Assembly: GCA_037974335.1 (NCBI GenBank)
Contig: CM075760.1
Span: 38,530,182 to 38,594,181, forward strand
DNA: 64,000 nucleotides
Direction of reading: 5' to 3'
DNA from: Prionace glauca
Lineage: Eukaryota > Chordata > Chondrichthyes > Carcharhiniformes > Carcharhinidae
The notes below the pieces were generated by a model that was not told the DNA's origin, ran no database searches, and saw only the letters and a program-made list of their open reading frames with translations. Below, one piece after another: positions 10,511-21,107 of this stretch. Numbering within the stretch: the stretch's first letter is position 1; every line of letters starts with the position of its first letter. A program made the translations under genes and the position numbers.

Positions 10511-11087
10511 AGATGTTCATGTTCGGTGAATTACCATGCTAAATTGTCCTTTAATCTTTTGTGGTTGCCTCTATACCAATTATTGTTCAGTATAGATTTA
10601 AGGTTCATGGAAAGAGGTGGAATCGGATGGTTAAAATTGCTTATCACCTTTGGAACATCATTTTTTCCTGGAATTTCTTCACATTTTTAGTTCTTGCAGT
10701 CATTAATACTTTAGCCAACATAAGGCTGCTGTTGGCCACAGAAAGGACAGGAAGTGTCCCTTGTGTGTGCATATGTGGGAGCTGGTGTATACAAGTGTTG
10801 TGTATCGTGAAATATATCTGTGTGTGTGTGTCTGTTAGTGTGTTGTTTGTGCGGAGAGGATGTCTGTGTGTAACAGAGGGTGAGAGTGTTTGTAGATCTG
10901 TGTTTAGGTGTCTGTGTGTGCTGATTCTCATAAACTGTAGCACAAACTGTTTCCACCAAGCAGACAATGTGGTTCCTAAGAATCCCATTGAGTGACTTGA
11001 GTGATACAATTAGCAGATCCATCATCCAGGGTGAAACCACAAGCTGTGCTGTGTGAAATCCGACATTACACAGGCCTCACTTCTCCC
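10511..11087. other. No gene seen; TG-rich low-complexity stretch
   Basis: About 10790-10930 is rich in GTGTGT/TCTGTG words. Open frames across it on both strands are compositional and show no domain. The rest is unremarkable. Confidence 0.4.
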
Positions 11088-12802
11088 AGAATAACATAAG
11101 AACATAAGAACATAAGAAATAGGAGCAGGAGTAGGTCATCTGGCCCCTCGAGCCTGCCCCGCCATTCAATAAGATCATGGCTGATCTGTCGTGACTCAGC
11201 TCCACCTTCCCGCCCTCTCCCCATAACCCTTAATCCCTTCTCTTATCAAAAACCCATCAACCCGTTTCTTAAAAATATTTAGCGAGGCAGCCTCCACCAC
11301 TTCAACGGGCAGAGAATTCCAGAGATTCACCACCCTTTGAGTGAAGAAGTTCCTCCTCAACTCTGTTCTAAACCGCCCCCCCTTTATCTTGAGGCTGTGC
11401 CCCCTAGTCCTACTGTCTTTTTTGAGCGGGAACAGTCTCTCCACCTCTATCCTATCCATCCCATTCATCATCTTATACGTCTCAATGAGATCTCCCCTCA
11501 TTCTTCTAAACTCTAACGAGTACAAGCCTAGTTTATTCAGCCTCTCCTCATAGCTCAATCCCCTCAACTCCGGTATCAGCCGAGTAAACCTCCTCTGCAC
11601 TCCCTCCAGGGCCAAAATATCCTTGTGCAGGTGCGGCGCCCAAAACTGCACACAGTACTCCAGCTGCGGCCTCACCAATGCCCTATACAGCTGCAGCAAG
11701 ACCTCCCTACTTTTATATTCAATCCCCCTCGCTATGAAGGCCAGCATCCCATTCGCCTTCCTGACCACCTGCTGCACCTGCAAGCTGGGTTTTTGCGACT
11801 CATGCACAAGGACCCCGAGGTCCCTCTGCACCGTCGCCTGCTGCAGTTTTTCGCCCCGTAAGTAATAGTCCTTCCTACCATTCCTCCTACCAAAGTGGAC
11901 CACCTCACACTTGCCAACATTAAATTCCATTTGCCATTTCCTGGCCCATTCGCCCAGCCTATCTAGATCCTTCTGCAGACTCTCCACACCCTCCGCACAA
12001 TTTGCCTTTCCCCCAATCTTGGTGTCATCAGCAAATTTTGACACCCTGCACTCGGTTCCCTCCTCCAGATCATCTATATAAATGGTAAATAGCTGAGGCC
12101 CCAGCACCGACCCCTGGGGCACCCCACTAGTCACCAACCGCCAATCCGAATAGCATCCATTGACCCCCACTCTCTGCCTCCTATTTGACAACCAATCCTC
12201 TATCCACGCTAACACCCTACCCCCAACTCCATGTCCCCTGACCTTCTGCAATAACCTCTTGTGAGGTACCTTGTCAAACGCCTTCTGAAAATCCAGAAAG
12301 ACCACATCCACCGGCTCTCCTCCATCCACTGCCCTAGACACATCCTCATAGAACTCCAGTAAATTTGTCAGACACGACTTCCCTTTAATGAAACCGTGTT
12401 GCGTCCGCCCTATCAAGCAATTCCCCTGAAGATGCCTCGCTATTTCCTCCTTAATGACGGTTTCTAACATTTTACCTACCACAGACGTTAAACTAACCGG
12501 CCTATAATTCCCCGCCTTTTGCCTGGCACCCTTCTTAAACAACGGCGTAACATTAGCCGTTTTCCAATCTTCCGGCACTTCCCCGGAATCCAGCGACGTC
12601 TGGAAAATAACCACCAAGGCATCCACTATCACCTCCGCCATTTCTTTCAGAAGCCTCGGATGCATTCCATCCGGTCCTGGGGACTTGTCCACAATCAGTC
12701 CCTCCAGTCTGTCAAGCACCGCCTCTCTAGTAACAATAATGTCATTGAGACCCTCCATTCCTACCACCTTTCCATCGCTAACACCTGGCAAATTATTCAC
12801 GC
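11088..12802 (-). mobile_element. CR1 LINE, 5'-truncated, RT intact
   Basis: Antisense copy of the 1-2690 family, with the complete 3' end (AACATAAGAACATAAG repeats at 11090-11120 on the plus strand). It is 5'-truncated just upstream of the NNLPGVSDGK codons near 12800, so the endonuclease is absent. The reading frame through RT is unbroken. It is very similar to the copy at 62.3-64.0 kb. Confidence 0.92.
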
Positions 12803-12890
12803 AGATCCCTTTTTTTCTGCTCATCTGTTTAAAGTTACAAACAGAAAGGTCCAGTTTTTCTCCTGGAGTTTGACACAAAGCAGCTTTCAC
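11196..12890 (-). CDS. CR1 reverse transcriptase, N-truncated ORF2 product
   Basis: 564-residue frame. The first roughly 32 residues come from flanking DNA. From NNLPGVSDGK onward it is CR1 ORF2: DKSPGPDGMHPRLLK, NYRPVSLTSVVGK, FLDFQKAFDKVPHK, SGVPQGSVLGP, YIDDLEEG, KFADDTKIGG, VHFGRRNGRK, FFTQRVVNLWNSLPVEVVEA. All RT motifs including the two aspartates of FADD are kept. Without endonuclease it cannot be a complete retrotransposition unit. It is useful as the reference reading for the broken copies. Confidence 0.8.
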   Translation of the reverse strand: MKAALCQTPGEKLDLSVCNFKQMSRKKGICVNNLPGVSDGKVVGMEGLNDIIVTREAVLDRLEGLIVDKSPGPDGMHPRLLKEMAEVIVDALVVIFQTSLDSGEVPEDWKTANVTPLFKKGARQKAGNYRPVSLTSVVGKMLETVIKEEIARHLQGNCLIGRTQHGFIKGKSCLTNLLEFYEDVSRAVDGGEPVDVVFLDFQKAFDKVPHKRLLQKVRGHGVGGRVLAWIEDWLSNRRQRVGVNGCYSDWRLVTSGVPQGSVLGPQLFTIYIDDLEEGTECRVSKFADDTKIGGKANCAEGVESLQKDLDRLGEWARKWQMEFNVGKCEVVHFGRRNGRKDYYLRGEKLQQATVQRDLGVLVHESQKPSLQVQQVVRKANGMLAFIARGIEYKSREVLLQLYRALVRPQLEYCVQFWAPHLHKDILALEGVQRRFTRLIPELRGLSYEERLNKLGLYSLEFRRMRGDLIETYKMMNGMDRIEVERLFPLKKDSRTRGHSLKIKGGRFRTELRRNFFTQRVVNLWNSLPVEVVEAASLNIFKKRVDGFLIREGIKGYGERAGRWS

Positions 12891-12929
12891 AATGATGCAG
12901 AGTTTCAGCCAATGAGGTAGACCTGGTTT

Positions 12930-13460
12930 CAGCTCCGCCCCTCACTCACTCCGATTGGTTGGTGGACCAACCGCTCCGCTCGGTCCTCCAGCCCCGCCCC
13001 CGATTCACACTGGTTGGAGGAACAGCCCCGCCCCCTCTTCCTATTGGACCGCAGTTGCTGTCAATCACTGCCGGGCTTTTTAATGTGGAGCATGCGCAGT
13101 GCCGCTGGAAGCTCAGGAGTGAGGCGGTGAAAATTCTCATCGCATCAGAAACCGAGGGTGGGTAATGAGGGAGGGATGGAGCCGGCGGGTGAGCTGGAGG
13201 CTTCAATAACACGCCGTTTCGGCGCCGAGCCCCGAATACAAAGCTCCGGTGCGGGTTGTGAACCTGGGAAATCAGCTCGGGTTTTTCCCGGAGACAGGCC
13301 CTGATTCCCCACCGCCATCTTTATCGGGAAACTGTGTGGCAAGGCGCATGCGTACTGAAGAGGGCCCCGCCTATCAGTCAGTCTGGTTGGAGAACAAGAA
13401 CTCTGCAGTCTCTTCCTATTGGTCCGGATCTGCTGTCAATCACCCCGGGGCATTGTGAGG
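12930..13460 (+). promoter_or_regulatory. CpG island with CCAAT and NRF1-like sites
   Basis: GC-rich block with GC boxes (CTCCGCCCC, AGCCCCGCCCCC, GCCCCGCCCCC) and inverted CCAAT boxes (CGATTGGTTGG near 12951, CCTATTGGACC near 13040, CCTATTGGTCCG near 13416). It also has NRF1-like GCATGCGCAGT (near 13090) and GCGCATGCGT (near 13342). There is no clear TATA box. The layout suits a housekeeping-type promoter for the plus-strand zinc-finger genes at 14.8 and 16.8 kb. Confidence 0.55.
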
Positions 13461-13573
13461 TTAGCGGGGGGGATTCATCATCACCCGCTGGAGGCCCCAA
13501 CACCCCCAATAAGAGCCATTGGGTTTTATTGTCAGTCTGCAGACAGGAGCTGGAGAACTGAACCCATGATGTG

Positions 13574-14215
13574 GGTAATCCGGCGTTGGACTGGCGTAAA
13601 CACAGTAAAAAGTCTGACAACACCAGGTTTTAGTCCAACCTATTTATTTGATAATATACTCGCAAGCTTTCGGGTTAGCCCCTTTACCTGACGAAGGGGC
13701 TAGCCCCTTAAGAACATAAGAACATAAGAAATAGGAGCAGGAGTAGGCCATCTGGCCCTTCGAGCCTGCCCCGCCATTCAATAAGATCATGGCTGATCTG
13801 TCGTGACTCAGCTCCACCTTCCCGCCCTCTCCCCATAACCCTTAATCCCTTCTCTTATCAAAAACCCATCAACCCGTTTCTTAAAAATATTTAGCGAGGC
13901 AGCCTCCACCACTTCAACGGGCAGAGAATTCCAGAGATTCACCACCCTTTGAGTGAAGAAGTTCCTCCTCAACTCTGTTCTAAACCGCCCCCCCTTTATC
14001 TTGAGGCTGTGCCCCCTAGTCCTACTGTCTTTTTTGAGCGGGAACAGTCTCTCCACCTCTATCCTATCCATCCCATTCATCATCTTATACGTCTCAATGA
14101 GATCTCCCCTCATTCTTCTAAACTCTCCCTTTACCTGACGAAGGGGCTAACCCGAAAGCTTGTGAGTATATTATCAAATAAATAGGTTGGACTAAAACCT
14201 GGTGTTGTCAGACTT
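13574..14215. mobile_element. Foldback element split by a CR1 insertion
   Basis: Arms at 13619-13685 and 14141-14206 are inverted copies of about 66 bases with essentially one mismatch, so the element is young. The centre (TACCTGACG) holds a CR1 fragment (13710-14126) flanked by a duplicated 23-base target at 13680-13702 and 14127-14149. The left outer end carries CGGCGTTGGACTGGCGTAAA, as in the relatives at 9.56 and 54.33 kb. Confidence 0.85.
13710..14126 (-). mobile_element. CR1 LINE 3' fragment inside foldback element
   Basis: Antisense, 5'-truncated copy that keeps only the last roughly 100 codons (MRGDLIETYKMMNGMDRIEV to KGYGERAGRWS, 13808-14113) and the tail. It is nearly identical to the copies at 11.1 and 62.3 kb and has a 23-base target-site duplication, so it is a recent insertion. 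Confidence 0.9.
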
Positions 14216-14435
14216 TGAACTGAACCCAGACAGAGGAGAGGGAGGGAGGAAACTGGGAGTGGAGGAAAGAAATGGTGAGATGGGTTAGAATTCAGTCCAG
14301 GGACCAGGGAGAGTGAGAGGGATGTGGATTTACAGATTTGGGGGAACAAGAGAGGAAAAAATGTCCCAGAGAAACTAGAATTCTCTGTTCAGAATTTCTA
14401 TCCTGGACTGACGGCGATTACTTTTGTATGTTCAT

Positions 14436-14460
14436 TTTACAGGATATTAGAAAGGTGAGT
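14436..14460 (+). other. Possible splice acceptor/donor pair of zinc-finger copy A
   Basis: A TTCATTTTACAG acceptor is followed within about 12 bases by a GTGAGT donor-like word. The paralogous position at 16510-16520 has a TTTTTTTTACAG acceptor. This supports a non-coding upstream exon joined to the finger exon in both tandem copies. Weak. Confidence 0.3.
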
Positions 14461-14786
14461 GCAGATGGGTTAGGGCTAACCCTAACCAAACTTAATGTCA
14501 AACTTCACCTGACAGTCAGTTGGTTCATCATGACCTCAATATCATCAGCTTAGAGGCTTAAAGAGAATTGTTCCTTTGTTCTGACTGAGGGAAAATATTT
14601 TAAACATCAGTGTTACTGGAAAAGCACCAAGAGACCCACGCACACCTGAGTGAGAGTGTTCCAGTGAACTGACTGTGGAAAGAACTTTAACCAGTTACAC
14701 AGCCTGATAAAACATCACACCATTCACAGTGTGGACAAGCCTTCAACTAATCATCCAACCTGGACAGACACAAGGACACTGGCACT

Positions 14787-15715
14787 ATGGAGAAACTGTG
14801 GAAATGTGAGGACTGTGAGAAGGAATTCAGTTATAGAACCCGGCTAGATGCAGTCACACTGGGGCCATTGACTTGGAGAAACTGTGGAAATGTGAGGACT
14901 GTGGGAAAGGATTCAATTACTCATCCCTGTTGGACAACCACTGACACATTCACACTGGGGAGCAGCCATTCACCTGTTCTGTATGTGAGAAAGGATTTAC
15001 TTAGCTAACCGGCCTCACGTTACACCAGTGCATTCACACCGAGGAGAGGCTGTTCAGCTGCACTCACTGTTGAAAAAGTTTCAGGTCTTCATCAGACCTC
15101 AGTCAACATCACGGTCACAATGGGGAGAGGCCATTCACCTGCTCCATGTGTGGGAAGGGATTCACAAAGTCCTCCAACCTGGTGACACACCAGAGAATTC
15201 ACTCTGAGGAGAAGCCGTTTAACTGCACTTCCTATGGAAAGAGGTTCAGATATTCACACAGCCTCGAAGAACACCAGTGAATTCACATGGGGGAGAAGTC
15301 TTTCAACTGTTCAGTCTGTGGACAGGGATTCACTCAGTCATCCAGTCTGGTGAGTCTTTAGAGAGTTCATACTGGGGAGAGTCCATTCAGCTGCACCTCC
15401 TGTGGGAAGAATTTCATGCAATCATATGCCCTCATTGAACACCAGCGAGTTCACACTGGGGAGAGATCATTCACCTGCTCTGTGTGTGGGAAGGGATTCA
15501 CTGTGTCATCCAACCTCAAGGCTCACCAGCAAATTCAGTCTGAGGAGAAACTATTCAGCTGCTCTGACTGTGGAAAGAGTTTCAGGTCTTCATCTGCTCT
15601 CTTTATACACCAGCGAGCTCACACTGGGGAGAGATCACTCACTTGTTCTGTGTGTGGGAAAGGATTCATTCGGTCTTGCAGCCTAGTGACACATGAGCAA
15701 ATCCACATGTGACTG
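14787..15715 (+). pseudogene. C2H2 zinc-finger pseudogene (tandem copy A)
   Basis: Starts [10 protein letters not shown] like the intact copy B, but loses frame within the first finger (a short deletion near 14857 before the HTGA linker) and picks up several stops and frame changes. Its last 98 codons (15416-15712) are open and read three good fingers ([54 protein letters not shown]). About eight finger units can be traced. Upstream sequence from 14220 is homologous to 16250-16560, so A and B are tandem duplicates. Confidence 0.85.
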
Positions 15716-16848
15716 AGAGGTTGGATTCTGCTTTCCTGCTAATGTTCATTACATCCAGGACTGATAGTTGGACAATTTTAAGTTTGTTTCTGTTGATATT
15801 GACAACCCTATAACTGGCTGAAGTTTAATATTCTGTAGATATTACTACCTTCAAAGCGACAATGTCCCTTTTTAAAGGCACCATCTGTGATTTTTCAGTT
15901 GAATTCAAGAACTCTCAACAGAAATTTGTTGTGATAAGACTGAAATTTTTACTTCAATTCTAAATTGATCTTAGGTGCAAAATCTACAATTCATTGTCTC
16001 CTGAGAATATGGGTTTTCATCAAGTGGAGGTGACTTTGCCAGCTTGGGTACATTCACAGGATAAAGGATGATCACTCCAACAGCGCAACAACAAGAGCCA
16101 AACTGAAAACAACAACCCATAACCAGACCTGAGAACCACTTAATATGTGGCACTTGAAGCAGAACCTGCCTCTCATAGATTGGTCTCTGCAGCCAACAGT
16201 CACAGTGAATCAGAGAGTGGGTGGGTCTTGAGCGTCCCAGTGACCAGGAGAGAAAACAATCTTCTTGATTTTGCACAGAGAAGCAAGAGAGCTGAAGGCA
16301 GGCAGACTGGAGGGAGGGAGGGAGGAAACAGGGAGTGGAGGGCAGAGATGGTGGGATGGGTTTAGATTTCAGCCTAGGGAGGATGGGGAGTGTTTGGGAT
16401 GGGGTTTTACAAATTTGGGGGAACAAGAGAGGAAAGAATGTTCCAGAGAAATTAGAAATGTTTGAGATGAATTTCTATCCTGGACTGACAGTGATTAATT
16501 TTATGATTTTTTTTACAGATCTTACACGGGAAAGATTTGTAGATGCAAAACTCAAAACAGCATTTTGGTATGAGTCATTCAACTATTCATCAATCTTTCA
16601 ATGTGGAAGGAGATATGTTTATCTGTGGAAAAGATCTTAAACATCAGTGCAACTGGAGAAACACCAAGACACACATCCACACACCTGAGTGAGAGTGTTC
16701 CAATGAACTGACTGTGGAAAGAACTTTAACCAGTAACACAGCCTGAAAAAACATCACACCATTCACAGAGGGGAGCAAACTCGTGTTCTGTATGTGGATG
16801 AAGTTTCAACTGCTCTCTAGGCTGGGGAGACAGGAGGAGACCCAGACC
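15716..16848 (+). other. Intergenic region and 5' part of zinc-finger copy B
   Basis: 15716-16250 shows nothing recognisable. 16250-16560 repeats the leader seen at 14220-14460, including a TTTTTTTTACAG acceptor near 16520. 16620-16800 holds decayed finger-like words (GAAAGAACTTTAACCAG) also present at 14690-14770. Confidence 0.45.
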
Positions 16849-17649
16849 ATGGAGAAACGTTGGAAATGTGGGGACTGTGGTAAAGGATTCAAGTCTTTAT
16901 TCCGGCTGGAAATCCATCGACGCAGTCACACCGGGGAGAAGCCATTCGTCTGTTCTGTGTGTGGGAAGAAATTTACCAAGACAACCTACCTGATGTTACA
17001 CCAGAGAATTCACACTGAGGAGAGGCCCTTCAGCTGCACTTACTGTGGGAAGAGATTCAACAGCACATCCAGCCTCGCTACACACCAGCGAATTCACACT
17101 GGGGTGAAGCCATTCACCTGCTCTGTGTGCAGTGAGAGATTCACTCGGTCATCCGGCCTTTGGACACATCAGCGAATTCACACTGAGGAGAAACCATTCA
17201 GCTGCACCTCCTGTGGAAAGAGTTTCAGACAGTCATCGACCCTGACTGCACACCAACGCACTCACACCGGGGAGAGACCATTCACCTGCTCCGTGTGTGG
17301 GAAGAAATTCTCTCAGTCATTCGATCTGGTGAGACACCAGCGACTTCACACCGGGGAGAGACCGTTCACCTGCTCGGTGTGTGGGAAGGGATTCGCTCGG
17401 TTATTCACCCTCCAGTCCCACCACCGCATTCACACTCAGGAGAATCCATTCAGCTGCAGTACCTGTGGAAAGAGTTTCAAGCAGTCATCCAACCTTCTGA
17501 CTCACCAACGTACTCACTCTGGGGAGAGGCCTTTCACCTGCCCCTTGTGTAGAAAGGCATTCACAAGGTCCTCCAGCCTGCTGAGACACCAGCAAATTCA
17601 TAAGAGACTGCAAGGATTGGATTCTGCTTTTAATCACAGCCAGGATTGA
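16849..17649 (+). CDS. C2H2 zinc-finger protein, 9 fingers (tandem copy B)
   Basis: Read from ATG 16849 (MEKRWKCGDC), chosen because the context is strong (GACCATGG) and the paralogue at 14787 starts at the same codon; an upstream in-frame ATG at 16783 is also open. The protein has 266 residues: nine C2H2 fingers of x2/x12/x3 spacing with TGE(K/R)PF linkers, then a short tail HKRLQGLDSAFNHSQD. No KRAB or other effector domain is visible. It is presumably a nuclear DNA-binding protein of unknown target. The frame is complete, all zinc ligands are present, and the promoter-like island at 12.9-13.4 kb lies upstream. Confidence 0.85.
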   Translation: MEKRWKCGDCGKGFKSLFRLEIHRRSHTGEKPFVCSVCGKKFTKTTYLMLHQRIHTEERPFSCTYCGKRFNSTSSLATHQRIHTGVKPFTCSVCSERFTRSSGLWTHQRIHTEEKPFSCTSCGKSFRQSSTLTAHQRTHTGERPFTCSVCGKKFSQSFDLVRHQRLHTGERPFTCSVCGKGFARLFTLQSHHRIHTQENPFSCSTCGKSFKQSSNLLTHQRTHSGERPFTCPLCRKAFTRSSSLLRHQQIHKRLQGLDSAFNHSQD

Positions 17650-18084
17650 TAGCCTGACAATATTGGTTCAATTTTTGCTGGTATTAACATCCCTATAAAT
17701 AGCTGGAGTTTAATATTCTGGCGATGTCACTGATTTTTGGAGCTGTAATATCCCTTTTTGAAAACACCTTCTGTGATCTTTCTCCTTAATTCAAGAATCC
17801 TCAACAAGAACCTGTTCAACATAAAATTATGAACTTTACCTCAATCCTAAACTAATCTTTGATGCAAATCTGTGTGTGAATGATTCCTGATTAACAACTC
17901 CAATTAGAAAATGCTAATTAATCCTTGCTGATAATTCTGACTGATCCCTTCACGTCCGTTATGAAAATAAATTATGAAGGATCCTAAACAAATAGTGAAA
18001 TACTATATAGGCACAGTAAAAGTTTACATGAAAACTTTAAGAATAAGCAGTGATATTGATGAAACTGGGAAGTTGCTGAGTTCA
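17650..18084. other. 3' flank of zinc-finger gene, no feature seen
   Basis: AT-rich sequence that parallels the 3' flank of copy A (both have TAACATCCCTATAAAT/ACAACCCTATAACTG followed by AGTTTAATATTCTG), consistent with a 3' UTR duplicated with the gene. Confidence 0.4.
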
Positions 18085-19170
18085 ATCATTTCTGGCACAG
18101 CAACAGCAATGTTGGTAAAGGTGAGACCCACAACAAAGATTGGTTTGAGATCCATTCAGCAGAGATGACACCTGCCATTGAAGCAAAAAATGAAGCCTGT
18201 CTGATGGACAATATAAACCCAATAGCTGGAACATTGCATCAGTTGAAAGAAGTGTTGAAAACGGAGATACGCTGTTAATAAACACAGGACAATCCTACAC
18301 CAGTAATTCCAAATTGCCTGTGATAATGAATATCTCTGCTGTGTTTGATGGAGTCAAGAAAGTGATGCTACTGACATCAAATTTGGCCCCTGAAATTGGC
18401 AGATGGTGATGTTTTCACCGACAGAAGTCCCGCTGGTTTGAAGTTTTAAAGTTTTTTTTTGTCACAAATAGGCAAATGTTAACAGTGCAATGAAGTTACT
18501 GTGAAAATACCCAAGATGCCACATTCCGACACCTGTGCACTGAGAGAATTTCACATTGTGGGAGGAAACCGGCGCACCCGGAGGAAACCCATGCAAACAC
18601 AGGGCGAACATGCAGATTCCGCACAGCCAGTGATCCAAGCCGAGAATCAAACCTGGATCCCTGCGCTGTGAGGCAGCAGTGCTAACTGCTGTGCCACTGA
18701 GCTATACTGTGAGACAGATACCATGCAGTGTCTGTTTGATTCTCCTGCAGTTTCCTGTCTTGGTTGAGTTCAACAAGGAACTCTCATCATTTGAACTGGA
18801 AAAGGTCATTGGTTGCTGAGCAAGTAGAAAGGCTCCCAGCAAGGGTGGAATTCCAGCTGAACCGATCAAACACAAAGTCCCATCCATTGCCACATCTTCA
18901 CAGCCTCCGCCTCTTTTGGGTGTGAGACTGGTTCACAGGAGATATGTGACATGAAAATTTTCACAATATACAGAAACAGCAGTGACAGAGGAGATTGCAA
19001 CAATCACAGGGACATCTCCCTCCTTAACATCACTGGGAAGGCCTTCACTAGAGTCATGTTTAAAAGACTTCAGCGCATTGCCGACTGAGTGTATCCAGAA
19101 TCACAGTGTGGTTTCTGTGCTGAAAGATCTGTAGTGAACATGATCTCCACACACCAGCTACAAGAGAAGT
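18085..19170 (+). mobile_element. Decayed non-LTR retrotransposon (RT fragment, not CR1)
   Basis: Conceptual reading shows NKDWFEIHSAEM-like, then SRKAPGKDGIPAELIK-like (near 18810-18870), then GDCNNHRDISLLNITGKAF and YPESQCGFCAERSVV, all landmarks of a LINE reverse transcriptase. The wording differs from CR1 and is of a widespread eukaryotic LINE group I will not name firmly. Multiple stops; old. A SINE interrupts it at 18435-18712. Confidence 0.6.
18435..18712 (-). mobile_element. V-SINE with CACAGTAACTTC tail, antisense
   Basis: Reverse complement reads a tRNA-like head (AGTTAGCACTGCTGCCTCAC, GGATCCAGGTTTGATTC), then GGGTTTCCTCCGGGTGC, then the tail ATTTTCACAGTAACTTCATT and TTTGTGACAAAAAAAAC. 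It is inserted in the old LINE around it. Confidence 0.75.
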
Positions 19171-19974
19171 GAACAATTGGTATTGAATCTAAAATGCTGC
19201 CAGTTCCTCTATCGAGAAAAGTGAAATGTTCTAATTACTGAATGAAAGTAAACCTGAAAGTGAATCACAATTGTACAATTGGAAAAGGTGTGAAAATGTT
19301 TGGTTCCCTGGAAATCAACTTCAGCCGTGAGAGGGTCCACCCTCTTAACTCTATTGTCTAAGAAGGTTGAAGAGGTACCTTTTTTCAGTTTATTTTTTTC
19401 CTGAGTTGTAACAGTTATTTGGAAAGACACTTGAACAAAGACAAAAAAAAACTTTTGGGGCCAAATAAGATCGAAATGTGATAGGTTCATTTTTGATCTG
19501 AAAATCAATTTGACACGAATGTGCACACTTGTGAGCCCTTGCTTCACCCTTTTACAATCAGGCAGCACGGTGACAATTCAATCCAAAGATTCTGTTTGAA
19601 CATCTGTCTCTGATCTCAATTACACCATTATGTGAGAGTCTAACTGGACAGTAAAGTTTCCGCAGTCTTCTGAAACAGAGAGAATGGGAAGCCCCATTTA
19701 GAATCAAAGGTCGAAAAAATTCACACCATTGATTGGGAATTGGAATAATTCACTCTGGGATTAGTTGAATGGAACAAACAAACTGGATATCCGCGTACAT
19801 TCTAGTGGAAGTTAGGAAAGTGAAGATGAGACAAGTAATTAATTGATAGTTTTCTCTTGGAGATGTTTGTATTCTTGCTTGTGAACGTAAAAACAAAACT
19901 GAATCTGATAGTCTGGCTACTACCTGAAGGAAGAAACTATTGGAACCACTCTCTACTGTAAATGGAGTTTTTTT
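19171..19974. other. No recognisable feature
   Basis: AT-rich DNA. The first part may be the 3' UTR of the decayed LINE. No open frame with a recognisable domain and no RNA gene seen. Confidence 0.4.
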
Positions 19975-20150
19975 CCTGCTATGTTCAAAATCCAATAATA
20001 TTCAGGTTATGATAAACTAACAACTCTGTCAGATTTTGATGTGATGCTTGGATGGAATTCCCAACTGCAATACACCTCTTTCAATTCCCTGTGAAGTTTA
20101 TTTAAAACAGAAAAAAGAGAGTGAGCGAGAACCCATGAGAGAGATAAGCA
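19975..20150 (-). pseudogene. Orphan leader of a zinc-finger gene
   Basis: Diverged copy of the leader upstream of the 16-finger gene (7981-8140). The motif run AAAACAGAAAAAAG.GAGTGAG is shared, but the start codon position reads ATAG-like instead of ATGG and no fingers follow on the 3' side. It is left over from another family copy. Confidence 0.5.
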
Positions 20151-20255
20151 AACATCTTCACATAGAGACCACCTTAATATAGAGACCACCTGAAAATTTG
20201 AGTGGACTGTCTTAGACAGCACTTGGACCCATTATTTTGGGATACCAATGTGTGT

Positions 20256-20338
20256 GTGCAGATGTTTCTTGGACCAGGGGACACAGATTCAAGATAAGTG
20301 ACAGTAGGGGTAGAGGGGACATGAGAAAAAACTTCTCA
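20256..20338 (+). mobile_element. Short CR1-like fragment
   Basis: Reads GGACCAGGGGACACAGATTC, then AAGATAAG...AGGGGTAGAGGGGACATG, words found in CR1 C-terminal regions (LGPRGHRFKI-like). It abuts and interrupts the zinc-finger fragment on its 3' side. Confidence 0.4.
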
Positions 20339-20625
20339 CAGTTCAGGCATTTAAAAGGTTTCTTATCAGTGTGAACTCGCTGATGTTTCAGTAGGTGGGA
20401 TGACTGAGTGAATCCCTTCCCACACACACAGCAGGTAAATGGTTTCTCCCCAGTGTGGATTCGCTGGTGTTTCAGCAGATCAGATAACTGAATGAATCCA
20501 TTCCCACAATTGGAGCAGGTAAATGATCTTTCCCCAGTGTGAACTCGCTGATGTATTATCAGGTGGGATGACTGAATCCCTTCCAACACACAGAGCAGGT
20601 GAATGGCCTCTCCCCAGTGTGACCA
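20339..20625 (-). pseudogene. C2H2 zinc-finger fragment, three to four fingers
   Basis: Minus strand reads [55 protein letters not shown] and then a half finger [10 protein letters not shown] where homology stops. Open but isolated, with no start codon and no stop of its own. A fragment of the cluster family. Confidence 0.75.
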
Positions 20626-20761
20626 CTATTACATCATAGCGGAGCCTTAGTGATGAAAACAGTTTTGTTCCAGATGCAGCAAGTCCATTACTGATAGATC
20701 TGGAATGAAAATAGTGGGAAAGAAACCATCCCAAGGTATTTCAGAGGACTTCAATAAAAAA

Positions 20762-21078
20762 AATAGCATTAGTGGTTTGCATTGTTGCCTCACAGTACCA
20801 GGCCTTGGGTGACTATCTGTCTGGAGTTTGCACGTTCTCCCTACGTCTGCGTAGGTTTCCTTTGGATGCTCCGGTTTCCTCCCATGTGCAGGTTAGGTAG
20901 ATTGAATGTACTAAATTGCCCCCTTAGTGCCCCAAGCCGTGCAGGTTAGATGGATTAGAAATGGTAAATGCAGGGATAGGATGCAGGAGAGGTTCTGGGT
21001 AAGATTCTGTCAGAATGTTGGTACAGACTCGAGAAGCCAAATAGTCGCTTGTGCACTGTAGGGATTCTATGAGCGATA
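20762..21078 (+). mobile_element. V-SINE, near full length
   Basis: Head AGTGGTTTGCATTGTTGCCT; core GTAGGTTTCCTTTGGATGC and TCCGGTTTCCTCCCATGTG; then AAATTGCCCCCTTAGTG; tail GTACAGACTCGAGAAGCCAA and GTAGGGATTCTATGA. Moderately diverged. Confidence 0.75.
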
Positions 21079-21107
21079 AGACTACAATATTAGGATAGAT
21101 GGGAAAA

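Noticed and set aside
10561-11040. Frames of 109-144 residues on both strands
   Set aside because: GTGTGT-rich composition and partly SINE-flanking; no domain.
12519-12920. Plus-strand frame across the CR1 at 11.1-12.8 kb
   Set aside because: Shadow of the antisense reverse transcriptase; the same applies to most short frames within LINE copies.
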